Source: Psychroserpens sp. Hel_I_66
GTDB taxonomy: Bacteria > Bacteroidota > Bacteroidia > Flavobacteriales > Flavobacteriaceae
Length of the DNA: 64,000 bases
Direction of reading: 5' to 3'
Assembly: GCF_000799465.1 (NCBI RefSeq)
Contig: NZ_JUGU01000001.1
Location: forward strand, 2,046,001 to 2,110,000
Shown: positions 46,181 to 55,667 of the stretch, one piece after another
Layout of the letters: each line of letters begins with the position of its first letter
How positions within the stretch are numbered: position 1 is the stretch's first letter
Made by a program: the position numbers and the translations under genes
Notes under the pieces: generated by a model
The model's input: only the letters and a program-made list of their open reading frames with translations
Database searches by the model: none
What the model was told of the DNA's origin: nothing

Positions 46181-46942
46181 TTAAATTGTTTTTGTCGTTA
46201 TATTTTGAATTACAGAAAGCAAAATATATAATGCGATTATTAAAGGTATCGCAATAAAATGAAGGGTTATCAACAATATAACCGTAGAGATAATCAATAC
46301 ATATCTAAACTTATTATTTGCCAAACTATAGTCCTTAAACTTTAAGGCAAACAGTTTGATTGTTGAATTCAATAAATAACAGCTTATCAAAGTAAACGCA
46401 ATCAAAAACCAAGTATTTAAAATCAATGAAGTTGCGAAGTTGCTATTCTGAAATTCTATAATCAACGGTAATGATAATATCAATAACGCATTGGCTGGTG
46501 TAGGCAGACCTTTGAAATAAGTTTGTTGATCTTCATCAATATTGAATTTTGCCAGTCTATATGCAGATGCCAAAGTAACAAACAAGCCAATTAGCGCAAC
46601 TACTGAGATATTAATCCCTGACCAATTCATGTTTGAAGTCCACTCTTGGTTTGTAACAATTTCCGGAGCATTAATTCTTGTTGAAATTAGTTTGAACATG
46701 ACAATGCCAGGCACCAAACCGCTCGTGACCATATCTGCCAGAGAATCCAATTGAATTCCCAAAGGACTCTGGACATTAAGTTTTCTTGCGAGTAAGCCAT
46801 CAAAGAAATCGAAGAAAATTCCGAGGAAAACAAAAACAGCTGCAGCCACAAAGTTATTGTGTACAGCAAAGATGACCGCTATACTTCCGCAGAACAAATT
46901 AAGCAGCGTAATTAAATTGGGAATGTACTTTTTTACAGACAT
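46181..46942 (-). CDS. pssA: CDP-diacylglycerol-serine O-phosphatidyltransferase
   Basis: A 253-residue inner-membrane enzyme that makes phosphatidylserine, the precursor of phosphatidylethanolamine. The CDP-alcohol motif DG(x)2AR(x)8G(x)3D(x)3D is complete in FFDGLLARKLNVQSPLG followed by QLDSLADMV. The N-terminal YIPNLITLLNLFCG helix is typical. Seven to eight membrane helices are seen. Confidence 0.94.
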   Translation of the reverse strand: MSVKKYIPNLITLLNLFCGSIAVIFAVHNNFVAAAVFVFLGIFFDFFDGLLARKLNVQSPLGIQLDSLADMVTSGLVPGIVMFKLISTRINAPEIVTNQEWTSNMNWSGINISVVALIGLFVTLASAYRLAKFNIDEDQQTYFKGLPTPANALLILSLPLIIEFQNSNFATSLILNTWFLIAFTLISCYLLNSTIKLFALKFKDYSLANNKFRYVLIISTVILLITLHFIAIPLIIALYILLSVIQNITTKTI

Positions 46943-47065
46943 ATAAAAGATTTATGTAAAAATAGCAAACTATTTACGACTAACACAAAACAAAGGCAAT
47001 ATCTAGCACTTTTTCAAGTTTAATAGGTGAAAAATATTGTGCATCTTTGTAAAAAATTTTTGCTG

Positions 47066-48130
47066 TTGAAAACGTACCTATTCATTGCCTCGACTTTGAT
47101 AACATTTTTTTGTACTGCCCAGACTAAATATTCTAATGAATTTTTGAATATTGGTGTTGACGCAGCTGCTCTTGGTATGAGCAATAGTGTGGTTTCCCAT
47201 ACTGGAGATGTGAATTCTGGATATTGGAATCCTGCTGGTTTGGTTAATTTAGAAGATAATGAATTAGCCTTATTACATTCTAGTTATTTTGCCAATATTG
47301 CCAATTATAATTACATCGCATTTGCAAAACCACTTGATGATAGAAGTGCTATCGCACTGTCATTGATTCGTTTTGGAGTGGACGATATTTTAGATACTAC
47401 ACAGCTTATAGATGACCAAGGAAACATCAATTATGACCGTGTAAGTTTGTTTTCTACTGCAGATTATGCACTTACTTTTTCTTATGCCAGAAAACTTCCA
47501 CTTGACGGTCTAAGTTATGGTGTAAACGCTAAAGTCGTTAGAAGAATTATTGGGGATTTTGCTAATTCTTGGGGATTTGGTTTAGATGCTGGGATTCAAT
47601 TTGAAGGTCAAAATGACTGGAAATTCGGTATCATGGCTCGAGACATTACTACCACTTTCAATGCCTGGTCTTTTGATGATGATAAATTAGCAGACATCCA
47701 AAACGCTATTGAAGGTCAAAACCAAACCGTACCAGAAAAAACAGAACTTACCATCCCAAAATTACAGGTGGGAATGTCCAAGAAATTTATTTTTCATTAC
47801 GATTATTCTTTATTGGCATCGTTTGATTTAAACGTAAGATTTGAACAAAATAATGATATCGTATCTAGCTCGTTTGCCAGTGTCAATCCCGCTTTGGGGT
47901 TTGAGTTTGGCTATACAGATCTCGTTTTTTTAAGAGCTGGAGCTGGTAACTTTCAAAATGAACTTCAAATAGATAATAGCGAAGATTTGACGTTTCAGCC
48001 TAGTTTGGGGTTAGGTTTCAAATACAGAGGCATACAAATAGATTATGCTTTTACAGATATTGGAGACCAAAGCGCTGCTTTATACTCCAATGTATTTTCT
48101 TTAAAACTCGATTTTAGTATCTTTAGATAG
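47066..48130 (+). CDS. PorV/PorQ-family outer-membrane barrel protein
   Basis: The mature start FLNIGVDAAALGMSNS followed by SGYWNPAGL matches the PorV/PorQ family, whose members serve the type IX secretion system or related surface protein handling. I prefer the TTG at 47066, giving a compact signal peptide (KTYLFIASTLITFFCTAQ) and 354 residues. A GTG at 47027 would add 13 residues. The rest is beta barrel ending KLDFSIFR. The stop overlaps the lnt start by one base. Confidence 0.82.
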   Translation: MKTYLFIASTLITFFCTAQTKYSNEFLNIGVDAAALGMSNSVVSHTGDVNSGYWNPAGLVNLEDNELALLHSSYFANIANYNYIAFAKPLDDRSAIALSLIRFGVDDILDTTQLIDDQGNINYDRVSLFSTADYALTFSYARKLPLDGLSYGVNAKVVRRIIGDFANSWGFGLDAGIQFEGQNDWKFGIMARDITTTFNAWSFDDDKLADIQNAIEGQNQTVPEKTELTIPKLQVGMSKKFIFHYDYSLLASFDLNVRFEQNNDIVSSSFASVNPALGFEFGYTDLVFLRAGAGNFQNELQIDNSEDLTFQPSLGLGFKYRGIQIDYAFTDIGDQSAALYSNVFSLKLDFSIFR

Positions 48131-49722
48131 TGAAAAAAATCTTACTTGCCTTATCATCTGGAATTATTTTAGCATTGGCGTGGCCAACTTATGGCTTTCC
48201 GCTCCTGTTATTTTTTGCATTTGTCCCTCTACTTCTTGCTGAACGTCAATTACGATTATCACAAGTAAAACGAAAAGGATTAAAAGTTTTCGGGTTAGCA
48301 TATCTCTCATTTTTTATATGGAATCTTATCACAACAAGCTGGTTAAGATTCGCCAGCATATTTGGTGCAAGCTTTGCTGTTTTAGTCAATACCGCATTGA
48401 TGGCCTTGTTGTTTTTACTTTACCACAAATATGCTAAAAGACAATCTACAAATAGATCGCTATTATTTTTAGTTGCACTTTGGATAAGTTTTGAAAAACT
48501 GCATCTCATATGGGAGTTCTCTTGGCCTTGGCTAAATTTGGGTAACGGTTTTTCTGAATATATCACTTGGATCCAATGGTACGAATACACGGGAACTTTT
48601 GGCGGTACCCTTTGGGTTTGGATTTTAAATGTCGTGATTTTTAAAGGTATCCTATCTTATCAAAACAAAAAATCTAAACGGGATTTAAAATTTTTACTGC
48701 TGAAATGTGCTGGACTTATAATCGTGCCTATTCTTATTTCCTTCGGAATTTTTAAAACATATTCACATGAAGGAGAAACGGTTGATGTTGTTGTTTTGCA
48801 ACCTAATATTGATCCATATTCGGAAAAATACAATATGACGAATCTCAAATTTGCTGATTTGTTTTTTGAATTATCCAATTCTAAAATCACAGATGAAACC
48901 GATTTCGTGATAGCTCCAGAAACGTTTCTAGCCGAAAGCACACGTCTTCCCGAATTTGATAATTCCTTACTAAAAAATAGATTTGACCAGTATGTTGGCG
49001 AGCATCCAAATGTGAATGTATTGACAGGTGTGTCTTTTATTGACACATTCAGCAATCCACAACTTATAAAAAAAGAAACAAATCAATACAGTAAAACGCT
49101 CTGGTATGATGATTATAACTCTGCAATTTTAATAAATTCTAATAACAAGGTTCAATATTACAATAAATCCAGATTGGTGGTTGGGATTGAGAATTTCCCA
49201 TATCAAGATATTTTGAAACCACTTATAGGTGATGCGATGATTGACCTGGGAGGTACTGTAGCTATGAAAACAACTCAAGATTACAGAGGTGTTTTTACAT
49301 CTTCTAACTCTAAATTTAAAGTTGGACCCATAATTTGTTATGAATCGGTTTATGGAGAATTTGTAACAGGATATGTACGAAATGAAGCTAATTTTCTGTC
49401 TATAATTACCAATGATGCTTGGTGGAACGAAACTCAAGGCCATAAGCAACATTTAAGTTATGCGAGCTTACGTGCTATTGAGACCAGACGTGACATTGCA
49501 AGAAGTGCTAATAATGGGATTTCTGCAATAATTAACGCTAAAGGTGAGATTACAAGTAGTTTGGCTTATGGGGAAAAAGGCGCATTATCTGGTAAAATCA
49601 CTACAAATGATAAAATGACATTTTATGTTTTGGCTGGTGATTATATTGCCAGAATTGCTTTTTTTATTCTAGTTTTTGTGAGCTTGATTGGATTCTTCCG
49701 TAGAAAAAAAGAAAAACTATAG
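48130..49722 (+). CDS. lnt: Apolipoprotein N-acyltransferase
   Basis: A 530-residue enzyme with a GTG start overlapping the previous stop. About six membrane helices in the first 210 residues are followed by the nitrilase-like domain (about 218-500). The catalytic triad fits E264 (APETFLAEST), K346 (YNKSRLV) and C403 (IICYES), and a final helix closes the protein. It adds the third acyl chain to lipoproteins, many of which are encoded in this window. It is convergent with the polysaccharide cluster, four bases apart. Confidence 0.93.
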   Translation: MKKILLALSSGIILALAWPTYGFPLLLFFAFVPLLLAERQLRLSQVKRKGLKVFGLAYLSFFIWNLITTSWLRFASIFGASFAVLVNTALMALLFLLYHKYAKRQSTNRSLLFLVALWISFEKLHLIWEFSWPWLNLGNGFSEYITWIQWYEYTGTFGGTLWVWILNVVIFKGILSYQNKKSKRDLKFLLLKCAGLIIVPILISFGIFKTYSHEGETVDVVVLQPNIDPYSEKYNMTNLKFADLFFELSNSKITDETDFVIAPETFLAESTRLPEFDNSLLKNRFDQYVGEHPNVNVLTGVSFIDTFSNPQLIKKETNQYSKTLWYDDYNSAILINSNNKVQYYNKSRLVVGIENFPYQDILKPLIGDAMIDLGGTVAMKTTQDYRGVFTSSNSKFKVGPIICYESVYGEFVTGYVRNEANFLSIITNDAWWNETQGHKQHLSYASLRAIETRRDIARSANNGISAIINAKGEITSSLAYGEKGALSGKITTNDKMTFYVLAGDYIARIAFFILVFVSLIGFFRRKKEKL

Positions 49723-49726
49723 ATTT

Positions 49727-51121
49727 TTATTGTCCTCTGTAATACAGAATTGTACTTAAGGTTTTCACGATAATATTGATATCTAAAAATACGCTTCTAC
49801 GTTTTATGTAATACAAATCATATTGTAATTTGGTTAAACTATCATCAACAGACGAGCCATAGCGTGTATTTACCTGTGCCCAACCTGTAAGACCTGGTTT
49901 TACAATGTGTCGCGTCTCATAAAAAGGGATGATACGTGATAGCTCATGGACAAAAAACGGTCGCTCAGGTCGTGGACCAATAATGCTCATCTCACCTTTA
50001 AGCACATTGATGAATTGAGGAATTTCATCTATTCTAGATCGTCTTAGAAATTTACCAAATTGAGTAATTCTCACATCATCTTTTTGAGCCCATTCCGCTC
50101 TTCCGTTTTCTGCATTGACGATCATGCTACGCAGTTTTACGATTTGAAATGGCTTTCCGTTTTTACCTACTCTTTCCTGGGTATATAATAGAGGGCCTTT
50201 GTTTGCTATTAAATTTCCGAAGAAAATTATTGGCGAAATAAGAAGTCCAAATAACAATCCCAATATGGAGAATAGAATATCAAACGTTCTATGGAAAAAC
50301 AGGTATAATGTGTTTTGATTACTTCTGCTGAAGGGAAAATATTTGTAAAAATCCTTTCCTACAAACTGAACTGGAACGCGATAGGTAATCTCCTCATATA
50401 CTTGCGTGTATTCTCTAATTATAAATCCTTGATCTAAAAGCGAAATAAGATCGTGGTAGATTTCTGGTGTTATTGTTTCAGAATTATAACTAGCAACTAA
50501 AACTTCGGAGATTTTTTGATCTCTTATGACATTGAGTAGATCCTTGGCTTTGAACTCTTTTAAACCTTTGAATTTTATTGGCGAATCTGCTTCAGATTCA
50601 GAATTAATAAATCCAACAATTTTATAGTTGGGATCTGACTGATTTAAAGGTTTTATTATATTTTCTATATTGGAAATCTCCCCAACCAATAGTACTTTTT
50701 TATAGAATCTTGGGGTGGAAATAAAGGCTATATATGCCCATCTCCATAAAAATATGGTAATAATTATCGTTAAATAAAAATATAGAATATGAAGTCTTTG
50801 TTCTGGCAAAAAAGGTGTTACTACAGGAGTAAGCATATAAAACAGTACTGTTGTAGATGATGTAAGTACAATATTTCTAAAAGTGACATCCAATTTGCTT
50901 GACTTTTGGAGATCGTAAATCTCAAAAATTGTCCCAAATACTGTTATATAAACAGCAAGTACGGTTAATGATGTTACATTTTGAAAATTTACTGTTAAAT
51001 AATCATATTTAACGACATATGGCAACGCATATAAACCTAGAAATATGACACAGATATCGAAAATGCGAAGTAGTATTTTACGTTCGGATACTTCAAAATG
51101 TATATCTTTTTTACGACTCAT
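49727..51121 (-). CDS. Polyprenyl glycosylphosphotransferase (WcaJ-like), starts the polysaccharide unit
   Basis: A 464-residue membrane enzyme that loads the first sugar-phosphate onto undecaprenyl phosphate. Four to five N-terminal helices and a CoA-binding-like domain (about 140-250) precede a further helix and the bacterial sugar transferase domain: KLRSMIVNAE, a Q-K-DD region, IGPRPERPFFV and KPGLTGWAQVN. It is the last gene of the minus-strand part of the cluster in this window. Confidence 0.92.
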   Translation of the reverse strand: MSRKKDIHFEVSERKILLRIFDICVIFLGLYALPYVVKYDYLTVNFQNVTSLTVLAVYITVFGTIFEIYDLQKSSKLDVTFRNIVLTSSTTVLFYMLTPVVTPFLPEQRLHILYFYLTIIITIFLWRWAYIAFISTPRFYKKVLLVGEISNIENIIKPLNQSDPNYKIVGFINSESEADSPIKFKGLKEFKAKDLLNVIRDQKISEVLVASYNSETITPEIYHDLISLLDQGFIIREYTQVYEEITYRVPVQFVGKDFYKYFPFSRSNQNTLYLFFHRTFDILFSILGLLFGLLISPIIFFGNLIANKGPLLYTQERVGKNGKPFQIVKLRSMIVNAENGRAEWAQKDDVRITQFGKFLRRSRIDEIPQFINVLKGEMSIIGPRPERPFFVHELSRIIPFYETRHIVKPGLTGWAQVNTRYGSSVDDSLTKLQYDLYYIKRRSVFLDINIIVKTLSTILYYRGQ

Positions 51122-51177
51122 TATCTGTGTTAGAATATTTGTAAATATAACAAGTTATAGAAGTTTTAACAATTATC

Positions 51178-52188
51178 TTAGTTTAAGATGTCTAACCATT
51201 TTAATTTGATTTTTGCCCAATCAAATGTCTCTGCTTTTATCCTTGCATTTTTGATAATTTCTTCTCGTTTGATATTATTTTTTAAAATTTCAACAATGGC
51301 ATTAACCATTTCGTCTACATGATCTTTTTTGACAAGAATACCGTCTCTGCCGGTTTCTATTAAATATGGCATTCCTCCAACATTGGTTGAAACCACAGGT
51401 AAACCTAATGCCATAGCTTCTACAACACTAACTGGTGAATTATCAAAATTAGTGGTATTGATAAACACGTTATAGTCTTTAGAGAGATTTATCCATTCTT
51501 TTTTACTTAATTTACCTGTAAATTTCACGTCAACATTTAATTGTTGAGCTAATGCTTTAATTTCTTTTAAGCTACCGTCACTATCAGGACCAACCATACA
51601 TAATTGCGCATTTGGATATGTTTTTCTTAAAGACTTAAATACATTTACTGCAAGTTTTGGATTATATATTTCTGAAAATGATCTTACCCATAATAATTTA
51701 GGAACTTCATATGTTTTTTGGAATAGATTATAATTTTTGATCTCTAGTGTATTTGGGATATAAACCATATTATGAAGACCATAATTGTTAAATGAAATTT
51801 TAAGGTAATTTGATGGAGAGACATTACACTTTGCATTTTTAAAGATCATCCCACTCATTTTAGGATTCGATTGTAATCTGGAAGGCAGATTACCACCATG
51901 TAAAATTGTAAAATATTTTAGATCTAGAATTCTACACAATTGACTGATAATAAATGCATAATAAAAATTTTGAGTACTATAAGTATCTATTATAACTACA
52001 TCGACTTTTTTAAAAAAACTAAGACAAGATTTAATCATATCAAACAACCTCAATGCCTTGTTAGTTTTTGATGATGCATATTGAACATGATAGCCTTCAC
52101 TTTCCAATAACGGTCCAAGAATTTGAATCCCAGAAATATTAGACTTGCTGTTCTTTAAGTTGTTTCCTATGTAAAGGATATTTTTCAT
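51178..52188 (-). CDS. Glycosyltransferase family 4 (GT-B)
   Basis: A 336-residue GT-B enzyme. The N-terminal strand MKNILYIGNNLKNSKSN supports this start even though it lies 50 bases inside the polymerase gene. The C-terminal half has WVRSFSEIYNPKLAV, CMVGPDSDGS and the nucleotide-sugar motif SPVSVVEAMALGLPVVSTNVGG, where E is the usual phosphate-contact residue. It adds one sugar to the repeat unit; donor and acceptor are unknown. Confidence 0.9.
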   Translation of the reverse strand: MKNILYIGNNLKNSKSNISGIQILGPLLESEGYHVQYASSKTNKALRLFDMIKSCLSFFKKVDVVIIDTYSTQNFYYAFIISQLCRILDLKYFTILHGGNLPSRLQSNPKMSGMIFKNAKCNVSPSNYLKISFNNYGLHNMVYIPNTLEIKNYNLFQKTYEVPKLLWVRSFSEIYNPKLAVNVFKSLRKTYPNAQLCMVGPDSDGSLKEIKALAQQLNVDVKFTGKLSKKEWINLSKDYNVFINTTNFDNSPVSVVEAMALGLPVVSTNVGGMPYLIETGRDGILVKKDHVDEMVNAIVEILKNNIKREEIIKNARIKAETFDWAKIKLKWLDILN

Positions 52189-53503
52189 TTACGACATTTA
52201 AAAGAGCTAGAGAATAGATAAAAGCGGGTGCTGCTATGCGCATTGAGGAGTGATTTATAGTGGCAAACCAGAAGGCCAAGAATGCAAAAAAATAGTAGTT
52301 TTTTTTATTATTTGCTCTTAAATCAAGCGGTTTAAATATTAAAATGATTAAAATAATCACACCTAAAAGTCCATGTTCTGCTAAAGTTCTACTAATTTCA
52401 TTATGAGAAGTCACGCCTTGCCCCTCCTCTTCAATACGTCTGTCTTTTGCGCGACTGGATCCAATACCTAAAAAAGGATTAGTAATAAAACCATCAATTT
52501 CTTCTAAGAATAAAGTTTTACGACCTGTAGTAACATCTTGTTTCTGCACTCCTCTTGCATTTTGATTAGCATAACGTTTATCTGTAAGCCCACTACTTTG
52601 GCTAGAACTCACAAACCAAGCGATAACTAAAGCTGAACTAAATAGTACAAATACTCCAATAACCTGATTCTTAGCTTTTGATTTAGCCTGAATAAAATAA
52701 TAGAATAAAAAAATCAAAATACAAAACACCCCTACTATAACACCTCCTCTACTTAAAGTAACTACAGCACGATAAGATATAAATATCAATAATATCATGT
52801 TGAAAACGCGAATACCCATAGTTTTCGAATTGATAAATAGACGTACTCCCAGAATAAACATTCCAAGACCCAAAACAGTCGCTACCTGGTTTGAACCAAA
52901 ACCACCTGCAGCTTCTCTATTAGACGCTGTACTCGTTAAAACATCTTGTAAATCTGGTGCGTAGAAATATATATATGCAGTATGTGTTAAAATGGGAAGT
53001 AGCATATATAATAAAATTTGAGACATTTGCTTATAGGATACCCTCTTGTCATAACAAAATAAGGCAGCTAATCCTAAACAAACAGGCCCACTTAATACAA
53101 ATGCTATATTCGTTCTAAAATTAGCATCAAAGCTCAATGTCGTTGATGCCACGAAAATAGATGGAATTAAGAGCATGATGTATATAAAATAAGGATATCC
53201 CCTTCCTGAAATACCTTTATAGAACATACCCATTATAATGAATACTATTACTAAATATTTTCCTGCTTCGTACGAAATAGCACCTTTTGTTGTGCGTAAG
53301 AAAACCTCTGCTCCAACAAAATAAGCACATGCTTTTAAAATTTCAAACGTTTTTTGACTATCTGAAACTAAAATAATTCGATACAAAAAATATAATAATG
53401 CCGAAGCAAAATACACTTTTGCCAAACTCTCATTTAGATAAATGATAAGTCCAATGGCAATATGAAAACCTACAGCTGAAAGATATGTTATATTGGTTTT
53501 CAC
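52139..53503 (-). CDS. O-antigen ligase/polymerase (Wzy/WaaL family)
   Basis: A 454-residue membrane protein with about ten to twelve helices. The long loop with GRKTLFLEEI, NPFLGIGSSRA and SHNEISRTLAEHGLLG is the Wzy_C/WaaL signature, including the conserved histidine. It polymerises repeat units or ligates them to a carrier. The end overlaps the GT gene by 50 bases. Confidence 0.9.
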   Translation of the reverse strand: MKTNITYLSAVGFHIAIGLIIYLNESLAKVYFASALLYFLYRIILVSDSQKTFEILKACAYFVGAEVFLRTTKGAISYEAGKYLVIVFIIMGMFYKGISGRGYPYFIYIMLLIPSIFVASTTLSFDANFRTNIAFVLSGPVCLGLAALFCYDKRVSYKQMSQILLYMLLPILTHTAYIYFYAPDLQDVLTSTASNREAAGGFGSNQVATVLGLGMFILGVRLFINSKTMGIRVFNMILLIFISYRAVVTLSRGGVIVGVFCILIFLFYYFIQAKSKAKNQVIGVFVLFSSALVIAWFVSSSQSSGLTDKRYANQNARGVQKQDVTTGRKTLFLEEIDGFITNPFLGIGSSRAKDRRIEEEGQGVTSHNEISRTLAEHGLLGVIILIILIFKPLDLRANNKKNYYFFAFLAFWFATINHSSMRIAAPAFIYSLALLNVVNEKYPLHRKQLKEQQV

Positions 53504-53588
53504 AAGTTAATGGATGGATTTAGAAATTGAATGTGATTTTCAAATATCACAAATTTCAAATTGTACAATACTAAAATTGAAATAATAT

Positions 53589-54398
53589 TCAACTAAAAAT
53601 TCTTTTGTAATCACCGTAAGGAAAACGGTAATGATAACTTTTCCCACAAAGATACAGTAAAAAGTGAGTAACGAAGACAGGAATATGAGGTCGGGTACGT
53701 TTCAGTATGTTATCGTAAGTCCTGTTAGAATAATTACAGATTAGAAAGGGAATAGTATCTGGATGCAAATAGTTTTTCGTTATGTTTTTTGGATTTACTT
53801 TTTTTGCTTCATTAAACGTTTTAAAATAGATCTGTTTATTCTTCGGAAAGTTCTCATAAAGCTCTACAACAGATAATGGCAGTTCCTCTTTTTCCGCATA
53901 AAAAAATAGACTATTAGAGACATCTATAAGAATCCATTTATTTAAATCCCTAGAAAACACTTCGTTAAATGAATGTCCACCATATGTAGTATCAAAAGGC
54001 GCTCTGGTATTGCCCCATTCTCTAACCTTTATATCGTTGATAACGCAAAAATTATTGAATACTTGAGCCATATCACTGCATACACCTCCCTTACCAGAGA
54101 GCATAATGTCAAGTGCAGCTTCAGAGGGCTCACTAAGTCCTGGACCTCCCTTTATATTGTTTTGCAACCAAAGACTGAGATGCTTTACCAAATCTAAATC
54201 TGTCTTTGGCTCAATGTGTTCAAAGATTATCTCATTGATTTTATAGAATGCTTTTGGAATATCCTGAAATTTATTAATCTGGTTATATGTAAAATCCTCT
54301 ATCTCCTCCACACTAGAGTTCTTAGACAGCAATTTAAAACGAGCCACGTACAAAAGTGGATGGCGCTTTAAGAGCCAAGATATCCTATTTAAAACCAT
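53589..54398 (-). CDS. Transglutaminase-like domain protein in the polysaccharide cluster
   Basis: A 269-residue cytosolic-looking protein. The catalytic triad of the transglutaminase-like fold can be placed: C107 in GKGGVCSDMA, H142 in YGGHSFNEV and D159 in WILIDVSN. The C-terminal 60 residues hold aromatic and basic segments. Such proteins in carbohydrate clusters are little studied; hydrolysis or amide transfer on a cell-surface precursor is possible. There is no signal peptide. Confidence 0.78.
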   Translation of the reverse strand: MVLNRISWLLKRHPLLYVARFKLLSKNSSVEEIEDFTYNQINKFQDIPKAFYKINEIIFEHIEPKTDLDLVKHLSLWLQNNIKGGPGLSEPSEAALDIMLSGKGGVCSDMAQVFNNFCVINDIKVREWGNTRAPFDTTYGGHSFNEVFSRDLNKWILIDVSNSLFFYAEKEELPLSVVELYENFPKNKQIYFKTFNEAKKVNPKNITKNYLHPDTIPFLICNYSNRTYDNILKRTRPHIPVFVTHFLLYLCGKSYHYRFPYGDYKRIFS

Positions 54399-54530
54399 TG
54401 ATCATCTGTAAGTTAATAGCAAAGTGCTAAAAATAAATTATTTTTTTTAATTAGCCCTAAAAATCCTTAGAATGAGCCAAAAGTTAACTTCAACATCATA
54501 TTAGCTTTTAATAATTTAACAACAAAACCG

Positions 54531-55667
54531 TTATCTAAGCTCAATGATTTCATTTAAAATTCTTTTGTTATAATAAGAGAACGTAAACTTTTTGAGCGCT
54601 TCGCTTTGTGCGTTTTTCATTTTGCTGAAATCTACCTCTGTCAATTCTAACAGCTTTCTAATGTTTACAACCAAGTTTTCATCAGTTATGGGATAGAACG
54701 TAAATCCATTAACCTCATCTTTCACGTACTGCCCAATAGAAGAGACATGAGATACAATTGGCAAACACGCATAATTCATCGCCTCTGCAATGACTTTGGG
54801 AAAGCCTTCTGAAGCAGATGGCAACACAATAGCATGACTTTGGGAATAGATGTTATGAACTGCCTTTCTTGACAACCAACCGTGAAACACAAAATTCAAT
54901 CCGCTATCAACTGTTCTTTTTTTATAATCTTCAATGTGCTTACCATGCCCAACGATATGGATTGTATTAAGTTGGGATTTTTCTGAAGCAACCAAAGAAA
55001 ACAACGTGTCTAAAAGTAAGTCCAATCCCTTCTCTTTCTCTAAACGCCCAACGAAACACAAATTGACACCAGTGTTTTTAATGGATTTTTTACCACTAAT
55101 TTCTTTTCCCAGTTTTAGTTCTTCGGAAGTCAAACACGGATTTTCAAAAGTGAGGCATTGTTTAGGTTGATGGTCCCACATACCGTTAATGGTCACTTTT
55201 CGTCTCTGGTTCTTCAATAACCAACGTTGAAATCTATAGGCAATTGGCGCATGCTCTTGCTTCCAATTCCCAGCATATTTAAACCATCCTTTTTTTGAAC
55301 TGAGTAATATCAAATACGGAATTACAAAAACACCAATTCCCGTTGGTGCCCTAAATTGAAAGTAATCTGTATTTTTTAGAGCGTTCTTAATTATTTTTAA
55401 AACTAATGGTGCTTTTAAAATCAAGGAAAATTTATCGGTTATTTTTGAGCCTCCCACTGCTGGTAGAGCTCTAAACTTAATTTTGTTAGAGATATATGGC
55501 ATTGCACTAGGAGGTGGCTCACTGTCGTGGAGCATTGCAACATGAATAATTTCATCAAAAATTTCTAATAAATTATTGATTTCGGTGACCGTAGAACCCA
55601 AACCCACAATTTCCCCATTACCATTTCTGTAATGCTCTGTATGTGATATGATGGTTAATACGCTCAT
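54531..55667 (-). CDS. Glycosyltransferase family 4 (GT-B)
   Basis: A 378-residue GT-B enzyme. Supporting motifs are VGRLEKEKGLDLLL, HIVGHGKHIEDYKKR, FHGWLSRKAV, and the donor motif SASEGFPKVIAEAMNYACLPIVS with its E-x7-E spacing. The N-terminus starts with a Rossmann strand LTIISHTEH. It overlaps the upstream GT gene by four bases, so both are translated together. Confidence 0.9.
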   Translation of the reverse strand: MSVLTIISHTEHYRNGNGEIVGLGSTVTEINNLLEIFDEIIHVAMLHDSEPPPSAMPYISNKIKFRALPAVGGSKITDKFSLILKAPLVLKIIKNALKNTDYFQFRAPTGIGVFVIPYLILLSSKKGWFKYAGNWKQEHAPIAYRFQRWLLKNQRRKVTINGMWDHQPKQCLTFENPCLTSEELKLGKEISGKKSIKNTGVNLCFVGRLEKEKGLDLLLDTLFSLVASEKSQLNTIHIVGHGKHIEDYKKRTVDSGLNFVFHGWLSRKAVHNIYSQSHAIVLPSASEGFPKVIAEAMNYACLPIVSHVSSIGQYVKDEVNGFTFYPITDENLVVNIRKLLELTEVDFSKMKNAQSEALKKFTFSYYNKRILNEIIELR

